A stretch of DNA of 64,000 nucleotides from Piromyces finnis (GCA_002104945.1 MCFH01000071.1:1-64000); one strand, 5' to 3'. Numbered from the stretch's first letter, positions 21,654-32,870 are shown. The notes: generated by a model from the letters alone, not told the origin. Numbers and translations are program-made.

Positions 21654-23285
21654 AGAAGTGACCATTTAGAGAATAATATTAATTCTGATGTTTCTTGTCT
21701 TACTATTTCGTTTCATCATAGCGATAACAAACCGTTAATCGATTCTATTTTATTAGAACTTAAAAATGACGATTTGTATAATTCTATTGTCCAATTTAAA
21801 ATGAATGGTTCTGCATGTAATGCACCTATTAAAAATATTGATAAAGTTATTATTGATAATGAAGGATTTTTGTTATATAATAATCTTATTTATGTTCCTA
21901 AATCTCTTAGGACAAGAGTTTTGGAACTCCATCATGATTCTGTTGCTGCTGGCCATTTCGGCATTAAGAAAACTGTCGAACTTATTTCAAGAAACTTTTG
22001 GTGGCCAAGGTTTCATTCAGACGTTAAATCTTTTATCAAATCTTGCGTGACTTGTTGCAAATCCAAAGTCCCCAGACATAAGCCTTATGGACTATTATCC
22101 CCTTTGGACACTCCCAGTAGGCCCTGGTCTGATATTTCTATTGATTTTATTGTTGATCTTCCTAAGTCCAGAGATATGACAACTCTCATGGTTGTTGTCG
22201 ATAGATTTACTAAATTTGCTCACGCCATTCCTTTACGTTGTCTTCCTACTGCTTCGATTGCTGCTGATGCTTTTATTGCTAATGTCTTCCGTTTGCATGG
22301 TCTTCCTGATTCCATCATTTCTGATAGAGGCTCGCAATTTACTTCTGACTTTTGGTCAAGACTTTGTGACCTTCTTAATATCAATCATTCATTATCGACT
22401 GCCAACCATCCGCAGACAGATGGTCAAACGGAGAGGGTGAACGGCATATTAGAACAATATTTCCGTTGTTTTATAAATAAAAAGCAGAATAACTGGGTTG
22501 ATCTTATCCCATTTGCTGAATTTGCATATAATAATACTTTACAACAATCTATAAATCAATCCCCATTCTTTGCTAATTATGGTTTTCATCCAAAGTTCAG
22601 CTTAGAAATTCCAGCTAATGATAGACCTAGTAGAGCTGAACAAAGAGTAATTGATATGAATGAAAACTTTAAATTATTAAAAGAAAGCTTAGAAAAAGCA
22701 AAAGAAACATATAAGAAATATGCCGATATGAAAAGAATAAGTCCCCCGGAATTTGAAGTGGGAAAGAAGGTATGGTTATTGAAAGATTCTCCGGGAACTA
22801 ACTTGAAGAAGAAATTAGCACCTCAAATGCTTGGTCCATTTGAGATAATTGGAAAAGTTAGTTCTCTTGCTTTCAAATTGAAACTTCCAAAGACAATGAG
22901 ATGTCATCCAGTCTTTCATGTTTCATTGTTAGAACCATATTTTGAAAACAAGTTTAACGACAGGTCTAATCGTAGGAAGAGGAACACTCACCTTAACACA
23001 GATTTAATTGAAAAAATTCCAGAGAAAATTGAAAAGATGAAATCTGTTAATGGTGAAACATTTTATAAGTTATCATGGAAAGGATTTGACAAATCCACTT
23101 GGATTTCTGAAGATCAGATTCCAGATAAACAATTAATACAAGAGTTTGAAAGAAACTCTAAAAAGTCAAAATATAAGTCGAACGACTCCTCCATGAAAAT
23201 TAGAGAGAATAAAGTTGGTAATCTAATCAAGCATAGATACCAACCATTTGTAATTGAAATTCCTTCGAGAAAAGATTCCTTATAA
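21654..23285 (+). CDS. E1 Gag-Pol, 3' part (integrase and chromodomain-like tail)
   Basis: The continuation of 12278-15289 after the E2 insertion; the frame is preserved once the extra TSD copy is ignored. It encodes the end of the RNase H/tether region, the integrase zinc finger (HHDS...CVTCC), the catalytic DDE residues (motifs DISIDFIVDL, ISDRGSQFT and DGQTERVN), the GPF module and the chromodomain-like tail ending at the stop codon before the polypurine tract. The first ATG in this fragment is internal and not a real start. Without E2 the protein would be full length, so E2 alone inactivated it. Confidence 0.93.
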   Translation, partial: RSDHLENNINSDVSCLTISFHHSDNKPLIDSILLELKNDDLYNSIVQFKMNGSACNAPIKNIDKVIIDNEGFLLYNNLIYVPKSLRTRVLELHHDSVAAGHFGIKKTVELISRNFWWPRFHSDVKSFIKSCVTCCKSKVPRHKPYGLLSPLDTPSRPWSDISIDFIVDLPKSRDMTTLMVVVDRFTKFAHAIPLRCLPTASIAADAFIANVFRLHGLPDSIISDRGSQFTSDFWSRLCDLLNINHSLSTANHPQTDGQTERVNGILEQYFRCFINKKQNNWVDLIPFAEFAYNNTLQQSINQSPFFANYGFHPKFSLEIPANDRPSRAEQRVIDMNENFKLLKESLEKAKETYKKYADMKRISPPEFEVGKKVWLLKDSPGTNLKKKLAPQMLGPFEIIGKVSSLAFKLKLPKTMRCHPVFHVSLLEPYFENKFNDRSNRRKRNTHLNTDLIEKIPEKIEKMKSVNGETFYKLSWKGFDKSTWISEDQIPDKQLIQEFERNSKKSKYKSNDSSMKIRENKVGNLIKHRYQPFVIEIPSRKDSL

Positions 23286-23321
23286 ATTAATCTCGCAGGA
23301 GCTCGACTTAGAGAGAGAGAT

Positions 23322-23927
23322 TGTAAAGATATCAAACGCCTCTGTTTGATATCTTTAATGTAACTTAAGCCACAAGTATTATTGTTTAAGTTACACAAAT
23401 TATATTCAGAAAAAGAAAATGAGACATAATTTATTTATTAATAATTAAAGTTTAAAACAAAATAAATTATTAATTTATTTTTAATGTTTAACAAGCAAAT
23501 TAATATTCTCAATTTAAATCCCTAGTTTTAGTATTGTTTTTTTATAGAAATAGATAAATAATAAATGATTAATATATCAATAATACATGGGCATATATTC
23601 AAATTGAATAGTACTTAATTTGAATTGCCAATTGTATTTTACTAAAAATAGTTATAGTTTAAATATTTATTAATAATTAAGATTTTAGTGTAGATTTTAA
23701 ATAATAATATATAAGAAATAAATAGTTATAATATAATATAAATGTATTTAGGAAAAATATAAATAGAAGATATTTTTCATCATTTTATCGATGTAATTGT
23801 TATTATTAAAATTCTATTATAATAAAAGATATTTTATAAAACAATTTTTTATTTTATTTTTTCAAAATCTTGTGTTATTGTAATAGAATAGATATCCTAA
23901 TCTATTCTTTCAGTGTTCAACATTACA
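23322..23927 (+). repeat. E1 3' LTR
   Basis: 606 bp, about two substitutions from the 5' LTR (GGGCATATATTC and AAATTGAATAG against GGGCACATATTC and AAATTAAATAG). Followed by TSD TATGT. Confidence 0.95.
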
Positions 23928-24239
23928 TATGTGCCCATGTATTATTGATATATTAATCATTTATTATTTATCTATTTCTATAAAAAAACAATACTAAAAC
24001 TAGGGATTTAAATTGAGAATATTAATTTACTTGTTAAACATTAAAAATAAACTAATAATTTATTTTGTTTTAAACTTTAATTATTAATAAATAAATTATG
24101 TCTCATTTTCTTTTTCTGAATATAATTTGTGTAACTTAAACAATAATACTTGTGGCTTAAGTTACATTAAAGATATCAAACAGAGGCGTTTGATATCTTT
24201 ACAATCTCTCTCTCTAAGTCGAGCTCCTGCGAGATTAAT

Positions 24240-27200
24240 TTATAAGGAATCTTTTCTCGAAGGAATTTCAATTACAAATGGTTGGTATCTGTGCTTGATT
24301 AGATTACCAACTTTATTCTTTCTAATTTTCATGGAGGAGTCGTTCGACTTATATTTTGACTTTTTAGAGTTTCTTTCAAACTCTTGTATTAATTGTTTAT
24401 CTGGAATCTGATCTTCAGAAATCCAAGTGGATTTGTCAAATCCTTTCCATGATAACTTATAAAATGTTTCACCATTAACAGATTTCATCTTTTCAATTTT
24501 CTCTGGAATTTTTTCAATTAAATCTGTGTTAAGGTGAATGTTCCTCTTCCTACGATTAGACCTGTCGTTAAACTTGTTTTCAAAATATGGTTCTAACAAT
24601 GAAACATGAAAGACTGGATGACATCTCATTGTCTTTGGAAGTTTCAATTTGAAAGCAAGAGAACTAACTTTTCCAATTATCTCAAATGGACCAAGCATTT
24701 GAGGTGCTAATTTCTTCTTCAAGTTAGTTCCCGGAGAATCTTTCAATAACCATACCTTCTTTCCCACTTCAAATTCCGGGGGACTTATTCTTTTCATATC
24801 GGCATATTTCTTATATGTTTCTTTTGCTTTTTCTAAGCTTTCTTTTAATAATTTAAAGTTTTTATTCATATCAATTACTCTTTGTTCAGCTCTACTAGGT
24901 CTATCATCAGCCGGGATTTCCAAGCTGAACTTTGGATGAAAACCATAATTAGCAAAGAATGGGGATTGATTTATAGATTGCTGTAAAGTGTTATTATATG
25001 CAAATTCAGCAAATGGAATAAGATCAACCCAGTTATTCTGCTTCTTATTGATAAAACAACGGAAATATTGTTCTAATATGCCGTTCACCCTCTCCGTTTG
25101 ACCATCTGTCTGCGGATGGTTAGCAGTTGACAATGAATGATTGATATTAAGAAGGTCACAAAGTCTTGACCAGAAATCAGAAGTAAATTGCGAGCCTCTA
25201 TCAGAAATGATGGAATTAGGAAGACCATGCAAACGGAAGACATTGGCAATAAAAGCATCAGCAGCAATCGAAGCAGTAGGAAGACAACGTAAAGGAATGG
25301 CGTGAGCAAATTTAGTAAATCTATCGACAACAACCATAAGTGTAGTCATATCTCTGGACTTAGGAAGATCAACAATAAAGTCGATAGAGATATCAGACCA
25401 AGGCCTACTAGGAGTGTCCAAAGGGGATAACAAACCATAAGGCTTATGTCTGGGGACTTTGGATTTGCAACAAGTCACGCAAGATTTAATAAAGGATTTA
25501 ACATCCGAATGAAATCTTGGCCACCAAAAGTTTCTTGAAATAAGTTCAACGGTTTTCTTAATGCCGAAATGGCCAGCAGCAACAGAATCATGATGGAGTT
25601 CTAAAACTCTAGTCCTAAGAGATTTAGGAACATAAATAAGATTGTTAAATAACAAAAATCCTTCACCATCAATAATAACTTTATCAATGTTTTTAATAGG
25701 TGCATTACTTGTAGAACCATTCATTTTAAATTGAACAATGGAATTGTACAAATCGTCATTTTTAAGTTCTGATAAAATAGAATCTATTAAAGGTTTGTTA
25801 TCGCTATGATGAAGTGAAATTGTAAGACAAGAAACATTAGAGTTAATATCATTCACTAAATGATCACTTCTACGAGACAGAATGTCAGGCTTTCCAGATT
25901 TCTTTCCAGCTCTATAGATGAGTTTAAAGTCAAATCTGGATAAGAACAAATTCCATCTAATTTGTCTCTGAGATAACATTTCAGGTTTTCTAGGAAATGT
26001 TAAGTTCTTGTGATCGGTATAAATTATGAACTGATGGCGTGCACCCTCTAAGTAATGACGCCATTCTTCAAGAGCAACTATAATAGCTAAGAGTTCCTTG
26101 TCATATATAGGATAGTTTCTTTGACAACTCGTCAAACTTTTAGAAAGAAATGCAATGGGATGTAATTTGCCGTCAAACTCTTGAGAGAGAATAGCACCGA
26201 CAGCATAATTACTAGCATCAGTTTCAACAATAAATTGTTTATTACTATCCGCATGTTTCAGAATAGGAGCTGACGTGAACAGAGATTTTAATAAAATAAA
26301 AGCGGCCTGATCTTCTTTCCCCCAGTTAAAAGCAACATTCTTTCTAGTGAGTTTGTGAAGAGGGTTTGCAATTTTAGCAAAGTCTTTAATAAAAATTCTG
26401 TAATAGTTACATAGACCAATAAAAGACTGAACCTCTTTAACATTCTTGGGAACCGGCCAATCGAGAATTGCTTTAACTTTATTCTCATCCATTTGCAATC
26501 CATCCTTTGAAATGACATAACCAAGAAAAGTGGTTTTCTTAACATCAAACTCACATTTTTCTAATTTAACATAAAGATTATTTTCAAGTAGTTTCTTAAG
26601 TACCTTTTTAACATGCTCATGATGTTCTTCGATATTATTAGAATAAATAAGAATATCATCAATATATGAGATAACAAAATCGTCTAAATAGTCACTAAGG
26701 ACATCGTTAATGAAGTGTTGAAAAGTTGCAGGTGCATTCTTTAATCCAAAAGGCATAACCAGATATTCAAAATGTCCATATCTAGTACGAAAAGCCGTTT
26801 TGTATTCATCACCTTCTTTAATACGAACAAGATTATAAGCGGATTTAAGGTCTAATTTAGTAAAAATCTTAGCATTTTTCACCCTATCCAAAAGGTCACT
26901 AATTAAAGGTAAAGGATATGAATTACGAATGGTAATATCATTCAACTTTCTATAATCGATACAAAGTCTTAGGGAGCCATCCTTCTTTTTAACAAATAAA
27001 ATTGGGGGCACCAGCAGGAGACGATGATTTCCTAATAAAACCTTTATTTAAATTATCATCAATATATTTTTTAAGTTCCTCTCTTTCAACTTCAGTTAAT
27101 GGATACAAAGGTCCATAAAATAAAGTTGAATCATCCTTAAGTTTGATTTCACAATCATAAGGTCTATGAGGAGGTAACACTTCACAATTTTTTTCATTAA

Positions 27201-28833
27201 ACACTTCACTAAATTCTAAATATTGGGTTGGTACGGCGACCAATTTATCTTTATTAATATCTTTTCCATTATTATTATTATTACTACATGATTCGTTATC
27301 ATTATTACATGTTTCATTAATTTTTGTTACAATACATTTAACTTTTTTATTAAAACTAATATATTCATCATCGCTATCATCTTCATCATTGATGGTTCTA
27401 ACAAGGCGGCCTTTAACATATTCTTTTTCTTCATTGTTTGGGACAGAGGGATCTACTTTCGGCTTTTTGGTCAAGCTTCGGTCGAGAACATCATGATCTA
27501 ACTGATCATTCTTTGACTTCTTTCTTGGTTTTCTCTTTCTTTTGCCTTTATTACAATGTCTGGCACAATAACCAGAACTAAAAGCGATTTTCTTAGAGTC
27601 GTAGAAAGCATTTGGATTATGCTTCTTTATCCACGGCAAACCAAGAATAACATCAACACCGGGGACTTGTAATCCATGAAGTTGAATTACTTCGAAGTGA
27701 TTTTTGCAACGAAGCATGCACTTCTCAGTCCTTTCCCAAACACTAACAACTCCATCACTAACACCTGAAACACGGAATGGTTCCACTTTTTCCAAATTAA
27801 TACCAAGTTCTTCAGCAAGACTTGGATTAATGAAATTTAATTCAGAACCGGAATCAATTAAAACCTTAATTTTAACTTCCGAAACTTCATTGGTACTCAA
27901 GTAAAAGTCCACAAGGTTTAAATCACTTTTCACTCCCTTGACTCCAACTTTGTAAATTTTTGGATTAACAATTTTTGGAGTCCTTTCTTTAACAATTCTT
28001 AACACTTTTCTGGGCTTTACTCTATTAGGACAATTAAACTTTAAATGTCCCGGTTGTTTACAAAGAAAACATAACCCCTTTTTCTTTTCTTCTTCAAAAT
28101 TGTCTATGTTTTCATTGTAATTCTTACTTGATCCTTGGATATTCACATACCTTTTGCGTTTATTTTCTCTACTAATTCTAAATACATCCACATCCATAGG
28201 ATCGTTAGCCCTTCTACCATTAAAATAAAATTCACTTAGAGAATTTCTTTTCATCATATCTTCAACTAAAATAGTTGAAGAAATCAATTGTTCAATTGAA
28301 GTTGGGTTTGATTCAATAAAAGCCAACTTCTCCCTAAGTGGTGGTAATAAACCTTTCAGAAACATGTAGATTTTTGCGCTATCATTAAAGCTTGAATTTT
28401 GGCTAATACGTTGAAACTCGGTAATGTAATCTAATACCTGACCAAGTTTCCTTTGGCGAATATTATCTAATTTACCGTTAGCTACAACGGTATCGTATCT
28501 ATAACTGCCAAAGTTAGCCTTCAACCTATCTACAAATTCATCATAATGGTTTAAAACCCCACTATTATTCTTCATCAACACTGAAGCCCATTCCAAAGGT
28601 TTACCAGAAAAGTATGATATAACGAAGTCGACCTTGACTCGATCTGTATTATACAGTGTCGGTCGAGTACGAAATACCAACTCCACTCTAGTTAAAAATC
28701 CATCCAATTCTCTTTGTTTACCAGAAAATGTCGGTGGAGCATTAATAATGTTCCCCGAGTTCCCGGAAACACCCACATTCCTATCACCCATTTCTAAATT
28801 TAAATTTTCAAACTCACTAATTAAATCCTCCAA
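24240..28833 (-). pseudogene. E3 Gag-Pol, broken by one frameshift
   Basis: Minus-strand homologue of the E2 and E4 polyproteins. The Gag-protease-RT start (28833 down to about 26990) and the RT-RNase H-integrase-tail part (27011 down to 24240) lie in different frames. The break is at about 27003-27007, where a C4 run in the other copies (GGTGCCCCAAT) is C5 here, just before the RT motif ILFVKKKDG. Everything else is intact: CCHC knuckle, DSGS protease, YIDD, RNase H, HHCC-DDE integrase and chromodomain-like tail. Gag is nearly identical to E4, while parts of integrase follow E2 and the tail follows E1. A ribosomal frameshift is possible but unlikely, since the related elements need none. Confidence 0.92.
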
Positions 28834-28894
28834 TTCAAAATATAATATATAATATAAAATTAAAATGGTTTCTTACTACTATTTCAAGTAAGTA

Positions 28895-29193
28895 ATCTTA
28901 AATTTTTTTTTTTAATTACACTACTACAATTTATCCTAATACAAAAAGTTATTCAAACGCGTTCTGCAAAGCAGTGTCGAACAAGTTTTGTATTACTAAT
29001 TAATATTGGTTAATTCTTCTTTCTTCTTGCACTCGGTGGTAGTTTCTAATTCTAACCAGTAGTCAAAATTTCTTCTTTCTTTTTATTCGGCGGTAGTTTC
29101 CAATTCTAACCAGTAATTAAAGTTCTTTCTTCCTTTTTGTACCCGGCGGTAGATACCCTAACGTATTCTCTATCTTCGTTGGGTAATTGTTAT
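28895..29193 (-). promoter_or_regulatory. E3 leader and primer-binding site
   Basis: On the minus strand: primer site ATAACAATTAC (29183-29193) next to the 5' LTR; a CCCAAC...GTTAGG inverted repeat; repeats of a CGGCGGTAG-containing unit; the CGACACTGCtttGCAGAACGCG hairpin; a short A-run (about 11); and the hairpin CTTACT...AGTAAG. Same plan as E4 with a much shorter A-run. Confidence 0.65.
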
Positions 29194-29402
29194 TGTAATG
29201 GCGACACAGAAAGAATAGATTAGGATATCTATTCTATTACAATAACACTAAATTTAAAATAAAAATAAAAAATTGTTTTATTAAAATTCTATTATAATAA
29301 AAGATATTTTATAAAACAATTTTTTATTTTATTTTTTCAAATTTTTGTGTTATTGTAATAGAATAGATATCCTAATCTATTCTTTCAGTGTTCAACATTA
29401 CA
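29194..29402 (-). repeat. E3 5' LTR: truncated, palindromic chimera
   Basis: From 29194 to about 29285 the sequence is the normal minus-oriented LTR 3' end (TGTAATGGCGACACAG...). From there to 29402 it is the same LTR end in the opposite orientation (...GTTCAACATTACA). The arms meet in TTATTAAAA, present in both. The outer arm is of the E1/solo-LTR subtype, not E3's own. The TSD TTTAA lies directly outside it. U3 and the predicted transcript start are missing. Confidence 0.85.
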
Positions 29403-29535
29403 TTTAATTATTAATAAATAAATTATGTCTCATTTTCTTTTTCTGAATATAATTTGTGTAACTTAAACAATAATACTTGTGGCTTAAGTTACATTAAAGA
29501 TATCAAACAGAGGCGTTTGATATCTTTACATCCTC

Positions 29536-32129
29536 CATATAATCCTCAAAATAATGGAATTGCTGAACGTTTTAACTATACATTAATCAGTTGTACAAAA
29601 TCTTTATTACAATCAAGTAAAATGGGGACTGAATTTTGGGATTATGCTATTAAGTATGCTAATCTTTTATATAATATAACACCACATAAAGGTATTAAAA
29701 ATAAAATTCCAAATGAAGTATTTTATAGTAAAAAGGTTGATCTTAAATACATTAAAGTTTTTGGATGTATAGCTTACTTTAAAGATTTTTCTCAAGATAA
29801 AATAAAATTTAAAAGTAATGCAATTAAAGGAGTTTTTGTTGGATTTAATATGGAATCTAATTGTTATATGATTTTAGACTTAAAAAATTATAATATTCAC
29901 TTAGTAAGGGAAGTTATATTTGATGAAGAAACCCCTTCTAGTTTATCTGTCAACAAAAACAATGTAAAACTTCCAACTAACATTTTTAATAATGATAATT
30001 ATATATTTGAATCCTCGATAATTAATACAAATGAAGAATCAAATAATAAGGATAAATCAGGCATTATATACAATGAAATAAATGACACAAATAATAATAA
30101 TGTGAATAATTCAAATATGTCTAATAATAATGAAGAAGATAAATTAAATAAAAATACTGATAATATTATTAATGAAAGTGCTTCAAGTTTTAAATCTCTT
30201 AGTGTTTCCAGTGATGACGATTACATTCAGTCATCAAATATATCAGATATTGATAATTCAAATAATTCCACTATAAATAAAAATTTAACATCTAATAATA
30301 ATATTAACAAAACAAATTATTTAGTATTTAATAACTCGAATATTAATCCTTTAAAACATAAATTAAATAATACTAATTCTTTCAACAATAAAAAATTAAA
30401 ATCCTCATTTAATGATTCAGTAAAACGACGTGGATGCATTTTATCTTCTAATTTTAATAAAAAATTAAAACCTTCTTTTAATGAGTCAATTAAAAGACCA
30501 GGCAGTCCTATATTTTTTAATGATAACAAGAAAAATAAAATCTCATTAGACTATATTGAACCATCTAATCAAAACCTTGCAACTGATACACCTTTATCTT
30601 TCAAACAAGCGATCAATTGTAAAGAACGTGAATCTTGGCTCATTGCTATCAATTCAGAAATCAAAAGTTTTTATGACAATAATATTATGACCTTTGTTAA
30701 AAAACTCCCTACTGGAAAATCAGCTATTTCTACCAAATGGATTTTTACCATTAAAAGGGATCAATATGGTAATATTAATAAATATAAAGCTCGACTTGTT
30801 GCAAGAGGTTTTACCCAAAGAAAAGGTATAGATTTTGAACTCACTTTTTCTCCTACTTTAAACATTGATAGTTTAAAGTTTATTATAGCTATAGCTGCAA
30901 AATCTAATTGGCCTATTATGCAACTTGATATTAAAGCCGCTTATCTTAATGCACCACTTGACAAAGAAATATATGTTTCTATCCCTCCAGGAGACGTTAA
31001 CTACGGACGTGGTTATTGGCTTCTTAATAGAGCTCTCTATGGTCTCAAACAATCTGGTCGCCAATGGAATCTTTTACTTAGTAATTTCCTTAAAAATAAC
31101 CAATTCAATCAATTAATTTCTGAACCGTGTATTTTTAAGAAAATGATGGGGGATAAATTAGTTTGCATTATAGGTGTTTATGTAGATGACTTATTAATAA
31201 CAGGAATAAATAAAAATGTTCAAGAAATAATAAATAAAATAAAGAAAAATTTTAAAATTTCAAAATGCAGTCCTGCTGAGTATATTCTAGGAATAAGTAT
31301 TGAACGCAACAATTTTAAATATTCTATTAATCAAATTCAATTCATTAAAGATATATTAAAAAAATTCAAAGTTAAAAATATCCGAAAAGCAAAGACTCCA
31401 TGTACTGATGATTATTCAACAAAATATGAAGAAGAAAATTTTGACAAAACAGTATATAAAAGCGCTGTCGGATCTTTAATCTATTTATCCAGATGCACTA
31501 GACCTGACATAACATTCGCAGTCAATAAAGTAGCAAGGAATTCAGAACATCCAACTAAAGCTGACTGGAAAAAGGTATTAAATATATTAAAATATTTAAA
31601 TTATACTAAAAGTTATAAAATTGAATATAAAGGACAGGGAGAAATTGTAGCATATACTGATGCAGACTTTGGAGGTGACCCTAAAGATAGAAAATCTACT
31701 TCCGGATACATAATTCTTATGAACAATGATCCTATATGCTGGCAATCTAAAAAGCAATCTGTAGTTGCTACATCTACTGCCGAAGCTGAATATATAGCAA
31801 TGGCTGAATGTACTAAAAAAGTATTATGGATAAAGAATATTTTAAAAGAATTGTTCAATTACAAAAAACCAATTACAATTCATACAGATAATTTAGCAAG
31901 CAAAACTATCATTGAAAACGGGGAACTTAATAACAAATTAAAACATATAGAAATAAAATTCTTTTTCAATAAGGATAATATTAAAAATAAAAAAGTAAAG
32001 TTAGAATATATTAATTCAGAAAAAATGCTGGCCGACCCACTTACCAAAAATTTCAATGGACCGAAAATGACAAAATTTACAGACCAAATTTTTAATAAGA
32101 AAACATTCTGGTCTGAGGGGGAATGTTAG
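29536..32129 (+). CDS. Copia Gag-Pol, 3' part (integrase C-half, RT, RNase H)
   Basis: Continues 8456-10445 in frame across the insertion. It begins in the integrase core (PYNPQNNGIAERF, catalytic E674, 35 residues after D638). An Asn/Ser-rich linker follows (about residues 770-1000), then reverse transcriptase (TKWIFTIKRD, LDIKAAYLNAPL, YVDDLL with Y1212) and RNase H (YTDADFGGDPKDRKSTSGY, EAEYIAMAE, HTDNLA). The order integrase-RT-RNase H is diagnostic of Ty1/copia. The stop TAG (32127-32129) lies inside the 3' LTR, which begins at 32124. The frame is open from end to end, so only the nested insertion disables it. The first codons of the local open frame belong to the zeta LTR. Confidence 0.95.
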
Positions 32130-32413
32130 AATATCTTAGAATAAATTAAATATGTGTTAAAACAATTTTATTTTCTGTTTAAAATAATTAATAATGTATT
32201 AGTAAATGTATTAATAATAATTAGTAGTGTATTAGTAATTCACATGTTCTAAGAACATTTATTAGCAATAGTTTTTAGTTTTATAACTAGCCACATTTTA
32301 TAGTATAAATTTATTCAATTTCTCATTAATTAATTCTTTGTAATTACCATAATCTATTAATATTAATAATAAAATTAAACTATATTTTTAATAAAATATT
32401 TTAACTAATAAAA
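32124..32413 (+). repeat. Copia 3' LTR
   Basis: 290 bp, identical by eye to the 5' LTR; preceded by the polypurine run GAGGGGGAA and followed by TSD CATTC. Confidence 0.93.
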
Positions 32414-32607
32414 CATTCAGATACTTTATTTAATTTATTTAGTTAAATATATTTCATATATTTATATAATTTATTTAATTTATTTAATTAAATAATAATT
32501 TGTTCATTTGATTTTTAAATAATATTTATATACAAGAATCCGTAATTTTACCCTTTAATTATATATTACTAATTAATTTACCTGTTATATCTAAACACGG
32601 ATTTACT

Positions 32608-32870
32608 TTAGGAAATCGGTATTTTAAGGTTTTTCCGATTATCATTACAAATAATTGGTTTTACTTAAAATTTACACGATGACCAATATGATTAGAATAT
32701 TGGTTGAAAACTTGTTTAGGTTTTTCTTCTAGTCTTTTCCAAAACATTTTATTTGTTAAGATTAGAACTCATTTATTTAACCTTATTTTTTAATAAAAAT
32801 ATAAATAAACACTCTTGAAATTCTTTAGAATTCAAGAGTTATTATTATAAGAAAAATTAATTATAATAAA
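32608..32870 (+). ncRNA. Candidate structured RNA core of beta LTR, copy 2
   Basis: Stems: CCGATTAT/ATAATTGG, ACCAATAT/ATATTGGT (32682-32689 and 32697-32704, 7-nt loop), TGTTTAGG/CCAAAACA (one mismatch), ACTCTTGAA/TTCAAGAGT (32811-32839) and TTATTATAA/TTATAATAA. Compared with copy 1, several pairs changed on both sides. Confidence 0.5.

Larger units (their letters stand above)
11261..23927 (+). mobile_element. Ty3/gypsy zeta element E1 (plus), interrupted by E2
   Basis: The LTRs at 11261-11866 and 23322-23927 are both 606 bp and differ at about two positions by eye. The TSD is TATGT (11256-11260 and 23928-23932), inside the 3' LTR of E3. Without E2 the element is about 6.3 kb with one uninterrupted gag-pol frame split only by the E2 insertion. 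The near-identical LTRs indicate a recent insertion. Confidence 0.96.
10928..29402 (-). mobile_element. Ty3/gypsy zeta element E3 (minus), host of nested E1 and E2
   Basis: E3 is flanked by the exact TSD TTTAA (10923-10927 and 29403-29407) inside the solo LTR. Its 3' LTR is 10928-11260 plus 23933-24203 (604 bp, split by E1). Its polypurine tract (AGAGAGAGAGAT on the minus strand) is at 24204-24215, gag-pol at 24240-28833 and primer site at 29183-29193. Its 5' LTR, 29194-29402, is only 209 bp and is an inverted chimera. The ORF has one frameshift. E3 should be unable to start its own transcript because the U3 promoter is missing. Confidence 0.9.
10446..29530 (-). mobile_element. Solo zeta LTR in copia integrase (interrupted by E3)
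   Basis: The segment 10446-10927 plus 29408-29530 gives one complete 605-bp LTR in minus orientation (TGTAATGTTGAACACTG ... TGATATCTTTACA), flanked by the exact TSD TCCTC (10441-10445 and 29531-29535). A full element must have inserted here, then lost its internal part by LTR recombination, and then received E3 (TSD TTTAA). Confidence 0.92.
8133..32413 (+). mobile_element. Ty1/copia retrotransposon, carrying nested gypsy insertions
   Basis: The element is bounded by two 290-bp LTRs (8133-8422 and 32124-32413) that I read as identical, and by the exact TSD CATTC (8128-8132 and 32414-32418). Without the 19-kb foreign insertion it is about 5.2 kb. It has one gag-pol ORF, a primer site at 8423-8436 and a polypurine tract (GAGGGGGAA) directly before the 3' LTR. 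The LTRs start TGTTAG but appear to end ...TAATAAAA, not CA. Identical LTRs mean the insertion is very young. Confidence 0.95.

Noticed and set aside
21774-23285. A separate integrase gene
   Set aside because: It is the 3' half of E1 Gag-Pol, cut off by E2; the frame starts at the TSD, not at its first ATG.
23114-23398. Recurrent 94-codon frames running from the gag-pol end into the 3' LTR (also at 20835, 24127, 45021)
   Set aside because: They recur because the element recurs; they are antisense to the chromodomain-like tail plus the LTR, with no codon constraint visible.
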